Source: an uncultured Bacteroidales bacterium (GTDB lineage Bacteria > Bacteroidota > Bacteroidia > Bacteroidales > UBA932). Taken from it: a DNA stretch of 51,968 nt. Position numbers and translations under genes: made by a program. The notes beneath the pieces were generated by a model. The model made no database searches. It was not told where the DNA came from and saw only the letters and a list, made by a program, of their open reading frames with translations. Below, one piece after another: positions 1 through 7,715 of this stretch; position 1 is the stretch's first letter, and the number at the start of each line of letters is the position of its first letter. The DNA is taken from the NCBI GenBank assembly GCA_947306365.1, contig CAMZGD010000018.1, positions 1 through 51,968 of the forward strand, in the 5' to 3' direction.

Positions 1-542
1 GGATCCAGATCGGCAACGAGACCACCGGCGGCATGCTCTGGCCCGACGGCCAGAATTACACCGATGCGGGCTTCGCCGATTATGTGCAGCTCCACAACGC
101 CGGCTACGACGCCGCCAAGGCCGTCTTCCCGGATGCGAAAGTGATGGTGCATGTGGACAACGGCTGGAAGTGGCCGACGCTCGACTGGTTCTTTTCCTCG
201 TTCGGGATCAAGGGCGGGAAATACGACCTTATCGGCCTGTCGCTCTATCCCGAAAAATCCAACTGGCAGACATTCAACCAGCTGACGCTCGACAATATCC
301 GTACGCTCTATAACCAGTATCAGAAAGAAACGATTATCTGCGAAGTCGGGATGGAGTGGACCGATGCAGCTGCGTGCAAAAGTTTCCTCAGCGACCTGAT
401 CGCGCGTGCGAAAGCTGCCGACAGCCACTGCACCGGCGTCCTTTACTGGGAGCCCGAAGGCTATCAGGCGTGGAGCCATTATTCCAAGGCGGCTTTCGAC
501 AATACGGGAAAACCGACGGCAGCTTTGGATGCTTTTAAATAA
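1..542 (+). CDS. Arabinogalactan endo-beta-1,4-galactanase, GH53 (5' truncated)
   Basis: The reading frame is open from base 3 and begins inside the protein with IQIGNETTGG, so the start lies outside the window. GH53 enzymes hydrolyse internal beta-1,4-galactosyl bonds of pectic galactan. The motif QIGNE carries the family's acid/base glutamate, followed by MLWPDG; ICEVGMEWTD near the C-terminus carries the nucleophile glutamate, and LYWEPEGYQAW is a typical late barrel strand. About 180 residues remain, so roughly the C-terminal half of the catalytic barrel is present. The signal peptide cannot be seen. The downstream beta-galactosidase, galK and galM fit a galactan-to-galactose-1-phosphate route. 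Family assignment is confident; secretion and substrate length preference are inferred. Confidence 0.9.
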   Translation, partial: IQIGNETTGGMLWPDGQNYTDAGFADYVQLHNAGYDAAKAVFPDAKVMVHVDNGWKWPTLDWFFSSFGIKGGKYDLIGLSLYPEKSNWQTFNQLTLDNIRTLYNQYQKETIICEVGMEWTDAAACKSFLSDLIARAKAADSHCTGVLYWEPEGYQAWSHYSKAAFDNTGKPTAALDAFK

Positions 543-552
543 AGACGAAGAT

Positions 553-706
553 GTCCATCTAAAAGAGGCTTAAATCTGGATGAGAGCATAGAATACCGGG
601 GGCTGTCCACGAAATTGCCCAGAAATGTGGATGGGAGCAGAAAAAAACGATCGCCGTCCACGATAATGGCTCCAAATGTGGACGGGAAGTTAGAATAAGC
701 GGAGCG
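553..706. repeat. Three degenerate ~51-bp tandem repeats, each able to form a hairpin
   Basis: The gap between the GH53 and GH2 genes is almost filled by three imperfect copies starting at 553, 605 and 656 (spacing 52 and 51). Each begins GTCCAY, has an A/T-rich or mixed 16-17 base spacer ending in AAAT, then STGGAY followed by GRGA/GGAA and an A-rich tail. GTCCAC and GTGGAC in copy 3 are a perfect 6-bp inverted repeat; copies 1 and 2 have one or two mismatches. No promoter of the TAnnTTTG type is visible here. Role unknown: operator array, mRNA stability element or decayed repeat family are all possible. Confidence 0.7.
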
Positions 707-721
707 AAACGTATCAATAGT

Positions 722-3127
722 ATGAGAAGAATTAGTATATTAATATTCATAGCTTTTACGCTATTGATGTCTTGCCGGGAACAGGAGTCTCCGCGGCGGG
801 AGTGGCTGCTGACGGAGTGGGAATTCAGCCGCGACAGCCTTTCGTGGACGGCCGTCACCGTGCCGCACGACTGGGCCGTCTACGGTCCGTTCGACCGGGC
901 CAACGACCTGCAGGCCGTGCAGGTGTTCCAGAACAACGAGGCCGGCGTTACCGAACATACCGGCCGGACCGGCGGCCTTCCGTATATGGGGAAGGGGTGG
1001 TACCGTACGACCTTCGACGTAGCCGGCTTCGATCCGGCGGAGACGGCGGTCGCCCTGCTGTTCGACGGCGCGATGAGTCAGGCGAAGGTGCGCATCAACG
1101 GCCGTCCCGTGATGGAATGGCCCTACGGCTACAATGCCTTCCATTCCGACATTACGGCGTACCTGCATCCCGACGGGAAGGATAATCTGCTGGAAGTCAG
1201 CCTGGAAAACCTGCCGCAGAGTTCGCGCTGGTATCCCGGTGCGGGCCTCTACCGCAACGTCCACGTGATCCGTACGCACAAGACGCATATCCCCGTCTGG
1301 GGAACCCGCATCCGGACGCCCGAGGTGTCTTCGCGTGAGGCGACTGTCGAGGTGGGCGTCCAGGTGGAGAACGGCCGCGAAGGAATGCGGCTCCGCACGA
1401 AAGTCTACGGCCCGGACGGCCGAGTGAAAGCCTCCGCAGAAGTTCCGCTTGCCGACGGTGCGGTACAGACGCTTCGCGTTCCGGCTCCGAAACTGTGGTC
1501 TCCCGAGACGCCGAACCTGTACCGGGCGGTGACGCAAGTGCTGGACGGCAGGCAGGTGCTCGATGCGTATGAGACGTCCTTCGGCATCCGCACCATCGGG
1601 CTGGTTCCGGACAAAGGATTCTATCTCAACGGCGCGCTGCGCAAGATCCAGGGGGTGTGCAACCATCACGACCTGGGCCCGCTCGGGGCCGCGGTCAGCA
1701 AGGCCGCCCTGCGGCACCAGCTCGCGCTGTTGAAGGAGATGGGCTGCGACGCGATCCGCACCTCGCACAATATGCCGGCCCCCGAACTTGTGGAACTCTG
1801 CGACGAGATGGGCCTGATGATGATGGTGGAGGCGTTCGACGAATGGGACATCGCCAAGTGCGAGAACGGCTATCACCTGTATTTCGACCAGTGGGCGGAA
1901 AAGGATATGGTCAACATGATCCGGCACTTCCGAAACAACCCGTCGGTGGTCATGTGGGGCATCGGCAACGAGGTGCCCACCCAGTGCGCCGACGAAGGGT
2001 ACAAGGTGGCGGCGTTCCTGCAGGACATCTGTCACCGCGAGGATCCGACGCGGCTGGTGACGGCGGGGATGGACCGGGCGGACTGCGTGGTCCGCAACGG
2101 CTTCGCCCAGCTGCTCGACGTGGTCGGATTCAATTACCGGACGCACAGATACGAAGAAGCCTACGAACTGCTGCCCCAAAAACTGCTGCTGGGCTCCGAA
2201 ACCGCTTCGACCGTGAGTTCGCGCGGGGTGTACAAGCTGCCGGCAGAACTTCGTTCCGGCGTGCAGTACGCCGACAACCAGTGCTCCGCCTACGACCTGG
2301 AATACTGCTGGTGGTCGAACGTTCCCGACGTCGATTTCGCGTTGCAGGACGATCTTCCCTGGACCATCGGCCAGTTTGTCTGGACAGGGTTCGACTATCT
2401 GGGCGAGCCGACGCCCTACGATGTGGATGCGTGGCCGAGCCACAGCTCGTATTTCGGCATCTTCGACCTGGCCTCGCTGCCCAAGGACCGATACTGGCTC
2501 TACCGCTCGCAGTGGAACCGGACTTCCCCGACGCTGCACCTGCTGCCGCACTGGAACTGGGAGGGCCGGGAAGGGGAGCCCGTCCCCGTCTTCTGCTATA
2601 CCAGCTATCCGTGTGCGGAACTGTTCCTGAACGGGGTGTCGCAAGGCATCCAGCGGTTCGACACCGGCGACCTGCTGCGCCGCTACCGGCTTGTCTGGCC
2701 CGACGTGGTGTATGAACCCGGCGTGCTGGAGGTCGTGGCCTACGATGCTTCCGGCCGGGAAAGGCAGCGTGAAACGGTCCGCACCGCAGGTGCACCGGCG
2801 GCCATCGAACTGACGGCCGACCGGCAGACGATCGCTGCCGACGGCCTCGACCTGGCCTACGTGACGGTGCGTGTCGTCGATGCCGACGGCAACCTGTGCC
2901 CGCGGGCCGACAACGTCATTTCCTTTACGGTCGAGGGCGCGGGCTCGTTCCGGGCCGCCGCCAACGGGGACGCCACCTGCCTGGTACCCTTCCAGTCGCG
3001 GCAGATGCCTGCCTTCAGCGGCCAGCTCACCGCCATCGTCCAGTCGTCCGACGCGCCCGGGACCCTCGTCCTGAAGGCCGCAGCGGACGGCCTCTCATCC
3101 GCTTCCCTGAAAATCAAGACAAAATAA
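722..3127 (+). CDS. Beta-galactosidase, GH2, predicted lipoprotein
   Basis: An 801-residue GH2 glycosidase that should release galactose from galacto-oligosaccharides. The N-terminus (MRRISILIFIAFTLLMSC) has a lipobox ending at Cys18, so it is probably anchored to a periplasmic or outer-membrane face. Order: sugar-binding jelly roll (about 25-185), Ig-like domain (190-290), TIM barrel (295-600), then DUF4982-like and Ig/invasin-like C-terminal modules. The acid/base is predicted to be Glu417 in WGIGNEVPT and the nucleophile Glu493 in GSETAST. It follows the GH53 gene by 179 bp and is followed by galK after 11 bp, which supports a galactan-use role. GH2 also holds beta-glucuronidases and mannosidases, so the substrate rests partly on context. 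Confidence 0.88.
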   Translation: MRRISILIFIAFTLLMSCREQESPRREWLLTEWEFSRDSLSWTAVTVPHDWAVYGPFDRANDLQAVQVFQNNEAGVTEHTGRTGGLPYMGKGWYRTTFDVAGFDPAETAVALLFDGAMSQAKVRINGRPVMEWPYGYNAFHSDITAYLHPDGKDNLLEVSLENLPQSSRWYPGAGLYRNVHVIRTHKTHIPVWGTRIRTPEVSSREATVEVGVQVENGREGMRLRTKVYGPDGRVKASAEVPLADGAVQTLRVPAPKLWSPETPNLYRAVTQVLDGRQVLDAYETSFGIRTIGLVPDKGFYLNGALRKIQGVCNHHDLGPLGAAVSKAALRHQLALLKEMGCDAIRTSHNMPAPELVELCDEMGLMMMVEAFDEWDIAKCENGYHLYFDQWAEKDMVNMIRHFRNNPSVVMWGIGNEVPTQCADEGYKVAAFLQDICHREDPTRLVTAGMDRADCVVRNGFAQLLDVVGFNYRTHRYEEAYELLPQKLLLGSETASTVSSRGVYKLPAELRSGVQYADNQCSAYDLEYCWWSNVPDVDFALQDDLPWTIGQFVWTGFDYLGEPTPYDVDAWPSHSSYFGIFDLASLPKDRYWLYRSQWNRTSPTLHLLPHWNWEGREGEPVPVFCYTSYPCAELFLNGVSQGIQRFDTGDLLRRYRLVWPDVVYEPGVLEVVAYDASGRERQRETVRTAGAPAAIELTADRQTIAADGLDLAYVTVRVVDADGNLCPRADNVISFTVEGAGSFRAAANGDATCLVPFQSRQMPAFSGQLTAIVQSSDAPGTLVLKAAADGLSSASLKIKTK

Positions 3128-3138
3128 ACCATACTGAC

Positions 3139-4293
3139 ATGATTGACAAACAGATTCTCAAAGACTGCTTCGAAAAGCATTTCGGCGCTGCCGAACCGCG
3201 CTTCTTCACCGCTCCCGGGCGCATCAACATCATCGGCGAGCATACCGACTACAACGGCGGTTTCGTCCTGCCCGGCGCCGTGGACAAGGCCATCTCGATG
3301 GCGATCCTGCCCAACGGGACCCGATACGTCAACCTGGTCTCGCTCGATTACGAGGGTGCGGCCCTCTTCTTCGAAATCGGCGGTCCGCAGCCGAAGGAGC
3401 AGTGGGCTTCGTATTTCTATGGCGTCATCGAGGAGATGCGCCAGCGCGGCGCCGAGGTCGGCGGCTTCAACGCCGTTTTCGGCGGCGATGTGCCGCTTGG
3501 CGCCGGCATGTCCTCTTCGGCGGCGCTGGAGTCGTGTGTGGGAACGGCGCTCAACGCGCTGTTCAACCTGAACTTCACCCGGGAGGAACTCGCGAAGATC
3601 GGCCAGATGACCGAACACCACTACATCGGCGTGCGCTGCGGCATCATGGACCAGTTCGCCTCCATCTTCGGCCGGAAGGGCCACGTCGTCCGCCTGGACT
3701 GCCGCAGCCTGGAATACACGCTGGTGCCGTTCAATCCCAAGGGCATCGACATCGTGCTGATCGATACGATGGTCAAGCACACGCTGGCTTCGTCGGAATA
3801 CAACGTCCGTCGCGCCCAGTGCGAGGAAGGTGTCGCCGTCATCAGGAAATACCGCCCGGAAGTGGAACTCCTGCGCGACGTCACGATCGAGGAACTGGAG
3901 GCGCACCGCGCCGAGATCGATCCTGTTTCGTTCAAGCGCTGCGCGTTCGTGATCAACGAGAACAAACGCCTGATGGCCGCTTGCGCCGCGATGGAAAAGG
4001 ATGATTTCGACGAAGTGGGCCGGCAGGTCTATGCGGCGCATGAGGGCCTGAGCAAGGAATACGGCGTGAGCTGCGAGGAACTCGACTTCATCGTAGGCAT
4101 CGCACATCAGCATCCCGCGGTACTCGGCGCCCGCATGATGGGCGGCGGTTTCGGCGGCTGTGTCATCGCGCTGGTGAAGCACGAAGGTGTCGCGGACTAT
4201 GTGGCCGACGTCAAGAAGCAGTATGCTGCGAAGTTCAACAAGGATCCGCGCGTCATCGAAGTCACCATCTCCGACGGCGCCCGGGAATGCTGA
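3139..4293 (+). CDS. galK: Galactokinase
   Basis: Phosphorylates alpha-D-galactose with ATP to galactose-1-phosphate, the entry step of the Leloir pathway, in the cytoplasm. At 384 residues it has the normal length. GHMP-kinase signatures are present in order: the galactokinase signature PGRINIIGEHTDYNGG at 26-41, the phosphate loop PLGAGMSSSAAL at 119-130 and the C-terminal GARMMGGGFGGC at about 330-341. The ATG at 3139 lies 11 bp after the GH2 stop; the frame is open further upstream over the GH2 gene, but that part has no family similarity. It precedes galM by 4 bp, so the two are almost certainly co-translated. No galT or galE is seen in the window. Confidence 0.96.
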   Translation: MIDKQILKDCFEKHFGAAEPRFFTAPGRINIIGEHTDYNGGFVLPGAVDKAISMAILPNGTRYVNLVSLDYEGAALFFEIGGPQPKEQWASYFYGVIEEMRQRGAEVGGFNAVFGGDVPLGAGMSSSAALESCVGTALNALFNLNFTREELAKIGQMTEHHYIGVRCGIMDQFASIFGRKGHVVRLDCRSLEYTLVPFNPKGIDIVLIDTMVKHTLASSEYNVRRAQCEEGVAVIRKYRPEVELLRDVTIEELEAHRAEIDPVSFKRCAFVINENKRLMAACAAMEKDDFDEVGRQVYAAHEGLSKEYGVSCEELDFIVGIAHQHPAVLGARMMGGGFGGCVIALVKHEGVADYVADVKKQYAAKFNKDPRVIEVTISDGAREC

Positions 4294-4297
4294 CGCC

Positions 4298-5317
4298 ATG
4301 GTGAACGCAGATGACATCAAGCTGTTCAGCATCGTCAATGCGGACGGCTCGGAGGTGATCCTCTCGAACCTTGGCGCCGGCATCGTGTCGGTCGTCGTCC
4401 CCGACAGGGACGGGCGGCCGGCCGATGTCCTACTGGGCTATCGCGATCCCGCCGATTACGACACGGACGGACCGTGCATGGGCAAGGTGCCCGGCCGCTA
4501 TGCGAACCGCATCGCGGCCGGCCGCTTCTCCCTTGGCGGCAAGTCCTATGAACTGGCCGTGAACAACGGCCCGAACCATCTGCACGGCGGGCCCGGCGCA
4601 CAGTGCTTCGCCAACCGGATCTGGGAGGCGGAGGCCCTGCCGAGCGGCGTGCGGTTCACGCTCGACAGTCCCGACGGCGACGCGGGCTATCCCGGCGCCC
4701 TGCACGTGGAGGCCCGCTACACCTGGAGCGACGACCGCCGGCTGACGCTCCTGCTGCGGGCTACGTCCGAAGCGGAGACCATCGTCAACCTGACCAACCA
4801 CGCGTATTTCAACCTGAAAGGGGAGGAGGCGGGCGATGTGACCGGTCACCGGCTGAAACTCTACGCCTCCCGGTATCTGCCGACCGACGAAACGCTGATT
4901 CCGACCGGTGAACTGGCACCTGTGGCGGGTACGCCGATGGACTTCACGCAGCCCAAGGCGATCGGTGCGGAACTCAAGGCGGTTTTTCCGGCCCTGAATT
5001 ATGGCAAAGGGTACGACAACTGCTTCGTGGTGGACGACTGGCAGGAAGGCATGGTGCGTCCCGTTGCCGAGCTGTCCGAAGAGACGTCGGGCCGCCGGCT
5101 CGTGGTGCTGACCGATGCGCCCGGCATCCAAGTCTATACGGGCAACTGGCTCTCCGGCTGTCCGGTCTCCAAGAGCGGACGGGAATACCGGGATTACGAC
5201 GGCGTGGCGCTCGAGTGCCAGGCTTTCCCCGATTCGCCCAACCGGCCGCAATTCCCGTTCAAGACGCTGAAGCCCGGCGAAATCTACGAGAATACCATTA
5301 TCTTTGCGTTCGACTGA
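4298..5317 (+). CDS. galM: Aldose 1-epimerase (mutarotase)
   Basis: Interconverts the beta and alpha anomers of galactose or glucose, supplying alpha-galactose to GalK. The 339-residue protein carries the family's substrate-binding NNGPNHLHGG, the catalytic histidine in TNHAYFNL (His168) and the catalytic base in LECQAFPDSPN (Glu306). The ATG at 4298, 4 bp after the galK stop, gives the expected N-terminus; a longer in-frame extension overlaps galK and is unlikely. It has no signal peptide and should be cytoplasmic, whereas many Bacteroidales mutarotases are exported. Operon position directly supports a galactose role. Confidence 0.95.
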   Translation: MVNADDIKLFSIVNADGSEVILSNLGAGIVSVVVPDRDGRPADVLLGYRDPADYDTDGPCMGKVPGRYANRIAAGRFSLGGKSYELAVNNGPNHLHGGPGAQCFANRIWEAEALPSGVRFTLDSPDGDAGYPGALHVEARYTWSDDRRLTLLLRATSEAETIVNLTNHAYFNLKGEEAGDVTGHRLKLYASRYLPTDETLIPTGELAPVAGTPMDFTQPKAIGAELKAVFPALNYGKGYDNCFVVDDWQEGMVRPVAELSEETSGRRLVVLTDAPGIQVYTGNWLSGCPVSKSGREYRDYDGVALECQAFPDSPNRPQFPFKTLKPGEIYENTIIFAFD

Positions 5318-5328
5318 ATGCAGCCTGA

Positions 5329-6561
5329 ATGAGTGCCAGCCGCTTCATAGCGTCGAAACTTTCGGACGGCGACGGCCGCCTGAGCCGGACGAGCAACACG
5401 ATCGCGTGGGTGTCCGTCTGCCTGAGCGTGGCCGTAATGATCATCGCCATTGCCGTGGTTGCGGGTTTCAAGGCGGAAATCCGCAACCGCGCAACGGGCG
5501 CGATGGGTTCCGTGATGCTCGTGCAGCCGGGGCAGGCTCCCGTCAACGAGTTGTATCCGTTCTCGGAGAACCTGTCCTACCGTGGGAAACTTGCGGCTGA
5601 GCCTTCCGTCCGCAGCGTCTCCGGCGTGGCCTGGCGTTCCGGCCTGCTGAAGACCGACGAGCACATCGACGGGCTCTACTTCAAGGGCGTGGATTCCCTG
5701 TACGATTTTTCTTTCTTTGCGTCCTGTCTGGTCGACGGTTCGCTGCCAGACTATCACGGCCGCACCTCCAACGACGTGCTGCTTTCCCGTACCACGGCTT
5801 CGAAACTCGGTTTCTCGGTGGGCGACGACGTGGTGGTGTATTTCATCGGCGATGAGGTGAAGGTGCGCAAGTTCCGGCTCTGCGGCATCTACGATGCAGG
5901 CCTGGAGGAGATCGACACGAAGATGGGCGTGGCCGACCGGCGGCAGGTGCAGCGGCTCAATGGCTGGGCGTCCGACGAAGTCTCGTCCATCGAGATCCGG
6001 ATCGCCCCCGACGCGTCGGTAACGGGGATGAACGACCGTGTGCAGGAGATCGTCTACACGTCGATGCAGGAGACTGACCAGGCGCTGTTCGTCACCAATG
6101 TCAAGAAACTGTACGGCCATCTGTTCGACTGGCTTTCGCTGCTCGACCTGAATGTGCTGATGATCCTGGTGCTGATGGTCGTGGTGGCCGGCTTCAACAT
6201 GATTTCCGCCATCCTGATCATCCTGTTCGAGAAGATTTCCACCATCGGCCTGCTCAAGGCGCTGGGAATGACGTCGCGCGAGGTGACCCGCGTGTTCCTG
6301 CTCCGGGCGGGGGCATTGGTGGGGAAGGGGATGCTGTGGGGCAATGTCGTCGGTATCGGCCTGTGCCTCATCCAGCGGTACACGCATGTCATCAAGCTCG
6401 ATCCGGCCAATTACTTCGTCAATGCCGTACCGATCCGCCTTTCCGTCGGGCAGATTCTCCTGCTCGACATCGTCGCAGCCATCGTGATGATGGCCATCAT
6501 CTCGCTGTCCGCCCTTTTCGTATCCCGCGTCAGTCCCGACCGCACGATGCGCGTCGAATAA
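5329..6561 (+). CDS. ABC transporter permease, FtsX/LolC-LolE type
   Basis: A 410-residue inner-membrane permease subunit. One transmembrane helix near residues 25-47 is followed by a large periplasmic domain of about 220 residues and three C-terminal helices (about 268-300, 315-345, 370-402), the topology of LolC/LolE and MacB permeases. The start MSASRFIASKLS with NTIAWVSVCLSVAVM is typical of Bacteroidota LolE-like proteins. Related proteins extract lipoproteins from the inner membrane or transport other hydrophobic cargo with a separate ATPase. No LolD-type ATPase gene is adjacent. It begins 11 bp after galM, probably on the same transcript without a functional link to galactose. Confidence 0.85.
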   Translation: MSASRFIASKLSDGDGRLSRTSNTIAWVSVCLSVAVMIIAIAVVAGFKAEIRNRATGAMGSVMLVQPGQAPVNELYPFSENLSYRGKLAAEPSVRSVSGVAWRSGLLKTDEHIDGLYFKGVDSLYDFSFFASCLVDGSLPDYHGRTSNDVLLSRTTASKLGFSVGDDVVVYFIGDEVKVRKFRLCGIYDAGLEEIDTKMGVADRRQVQRLNGWASDEVSSIEIRIAPDASVTGMNDRVQEIVYTSMQETDQALFVTNVKKLYGHLFDWLSLLDLNVLMILVLMVVVAGFNMISAILIILFEKISTIGLLKALGMTSREVTRVFLLRAGALVGKGMLWGNVVGIGLCLIQRYTHVIKLDPANYFVNAVPIRLSVGQILLLDIVAAIVMMAIISLSALFVSRVSPDRTMRVE

Positions 6562-6597
6562 AGCCTGGCGGGCCTTGCCCGGGCGCGTCCAGAACCT

Positions 6598-6628
6598 TTT
6601 CGGGACAGCGGGGGCGCTTGTCCCGAAA
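6598..6628. terminator. Bidirectional terminator between convergent genes
   Basis: A perfect 10-bp inverted repeat (TTTCGGGACA, 11-base loop, TGTCCCGAAA) lies between the convergent permease and transglycosylase genes. The arms start with T and end with A runs, so transcripts from either side end in short U tracts. A wider imperfect palindrome (GCCTGGCGGGCC near 6563 with GGCCCGCCCGACAGGC near 6661) encloses it. Confidence 0.6.
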
Positions 6629-6683
6629 GAACCGTGGCCGCTCCACCAGGCCTGCGCACGGCCCGCCCGACAGGCAATCGATA

Positions 6684-7697
6684 CTAATCGATGATTTGCT
6701 GATACAGCTGATACGTCTCGAGGATGGCCTCGATGTAGGCCGGCGTCGTGTTGCTGTATTGACGGTAGGCCACGGCCACGTCGTCCCAGCGGTTCGGGTC
6801 AAGTCCCATCTCCGCCGTTTCCGCGCGCCGTTTCGCCAGCGCCCCGCCGCCCGAATTGTAGGAGGCCAGTGCAAATTTTACCACTTCGGCTGAATCCAGT
6901 CCTTCCCGCCGGAAATCCCGCAGCAGGTCGTCGAACAGCATCGTGCCCACCTTGATGTTCGTGTCGGGGTCGAACAGGTCGTCGGTCGGCACACCGTAGT
7001 GGTCGGCCGTCACGTCGCGCACCTGCATCAGCCCTTTGGCCGACATGCTCGAGAGCGCATCCATGTTGTACTGTGATTCGTGGAAGATGATGGCCGAGAG
7101 CAGCCGCCAGTCGATGCCGACCCGGGCGGCGTGCCGCCGGACCATGTCATCGTAGGGGGAAAGTCCCTGGACCGGCCCCTTCCCAAGCATCGTCCGAAGA
7201 TAATCGGTGTTGTAGCTCCGGAAATACCGTCGCGTCATCTCCCGGTAGAACGCGTCGTCCTGGAAGCGTGCATACCAGAAATTCACGGCATTGAGCAACC
7301 GTGTGTTGCTGCGGTTGACGGTCCAGACGATGTCGCCCTTCACCGGGACGGAGAAGAGCACGGAATCGCCCCACGTGCCGGGCAGCGAGTCCGTGGCGTT
7401 GAAGACCACGATCGAGAGGCTGTCGCCTGCGAGCTGGCGCCAGCAGTCCGGACTTGGCTGGGGTTGGAGGATCCGCATGAAACTCCCGTTCTCCTCGCCG
7501 AAGGCGCCCAGCAGCTCGTAGTTGAACCCGACGCTGCGGCGTGTCGCCTCTTTCCGGTCGATCACGATGGCGCAACGGATGGTGTCGGCGTCGAAGCCCT
7601 GTCCTTCCGTTCCGACGGAACGCTGCAGCGAAAGGGCGCCGGCATGGACGGCGACGAGCACGAGCAGGCAGAAGACGATCCGGAAAAAGCGGGACAT
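6684..7697 (-). CDS. Membrane-bound lytic murein transglycosylase, MltF-like
   Basis: Predicted to cleave the MurNAc-GlcNAc bond of peptidoglycan with 1,6-anhydro product formation. After a signal peptide (about 1-22, SRFFRIVFCLLVLVAV) comes a reduced periplasmic-binding-protein-like domain (about 40-165) and a C-terminal SLT lysozyme-like domain. The catalytic glutamate is Glu207 in IIFHESQYN; SAKGLMQV and ALASYNSGGG are further SLT signatures. At 337 residues it is shorter than E. coli MltF (about 518), mainly in the first domain. The signal peptide has no lipobox cysteine. It follows the porin gene by 18 bp and is the last gene of this minus-strand run. Confidence 0.86.
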   Translation of the reverse strand: MSRFFRIVFCLLVLVAVHAGALSLQRSVGTEGQGFDADTIRCAIVIDRKEATRRSVGFNYELLGAFGEENGSFMRILQPQPSPDCWRQLAGDSLSIVVFNATDSLPGTWGDSVLFSVPVKGDIVWTVNRSNTRLLNAVNFWYARFQDDAFYREMTRRYFRSYNTDYLRTMLGKGPVQGLSPYDDMVRRHAARVGIDWRLLSAIIFHESQYNMDALSSMSAKGLMQVRDVTADHYGVPTDDLFDPDTNIKVGTMLFDDLLRDFRREGLDSAEVVKFALASYNSGGGALAKRRAETAEMGLDPNRWDDVAVAYRQYSNTTPAYIEAILETYQLYQQIID

Positions 7698-7715
7698 ATC
7701 GGAGGGGACGTCCGG

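Noticed and set aside
553..706. Possible CRISPR array in the repeated region
   Set aside because: Only three copies, repeats too divergent, spacers not unique in the expected way and no cas genes nearby.
761..2644. Long minus-strand open frame over the GH2 gene
   Set aside because: Low-complexity Arg/His/Val/Gln-rich translation typical of the antisense of a GC-rich gene; no motifs.
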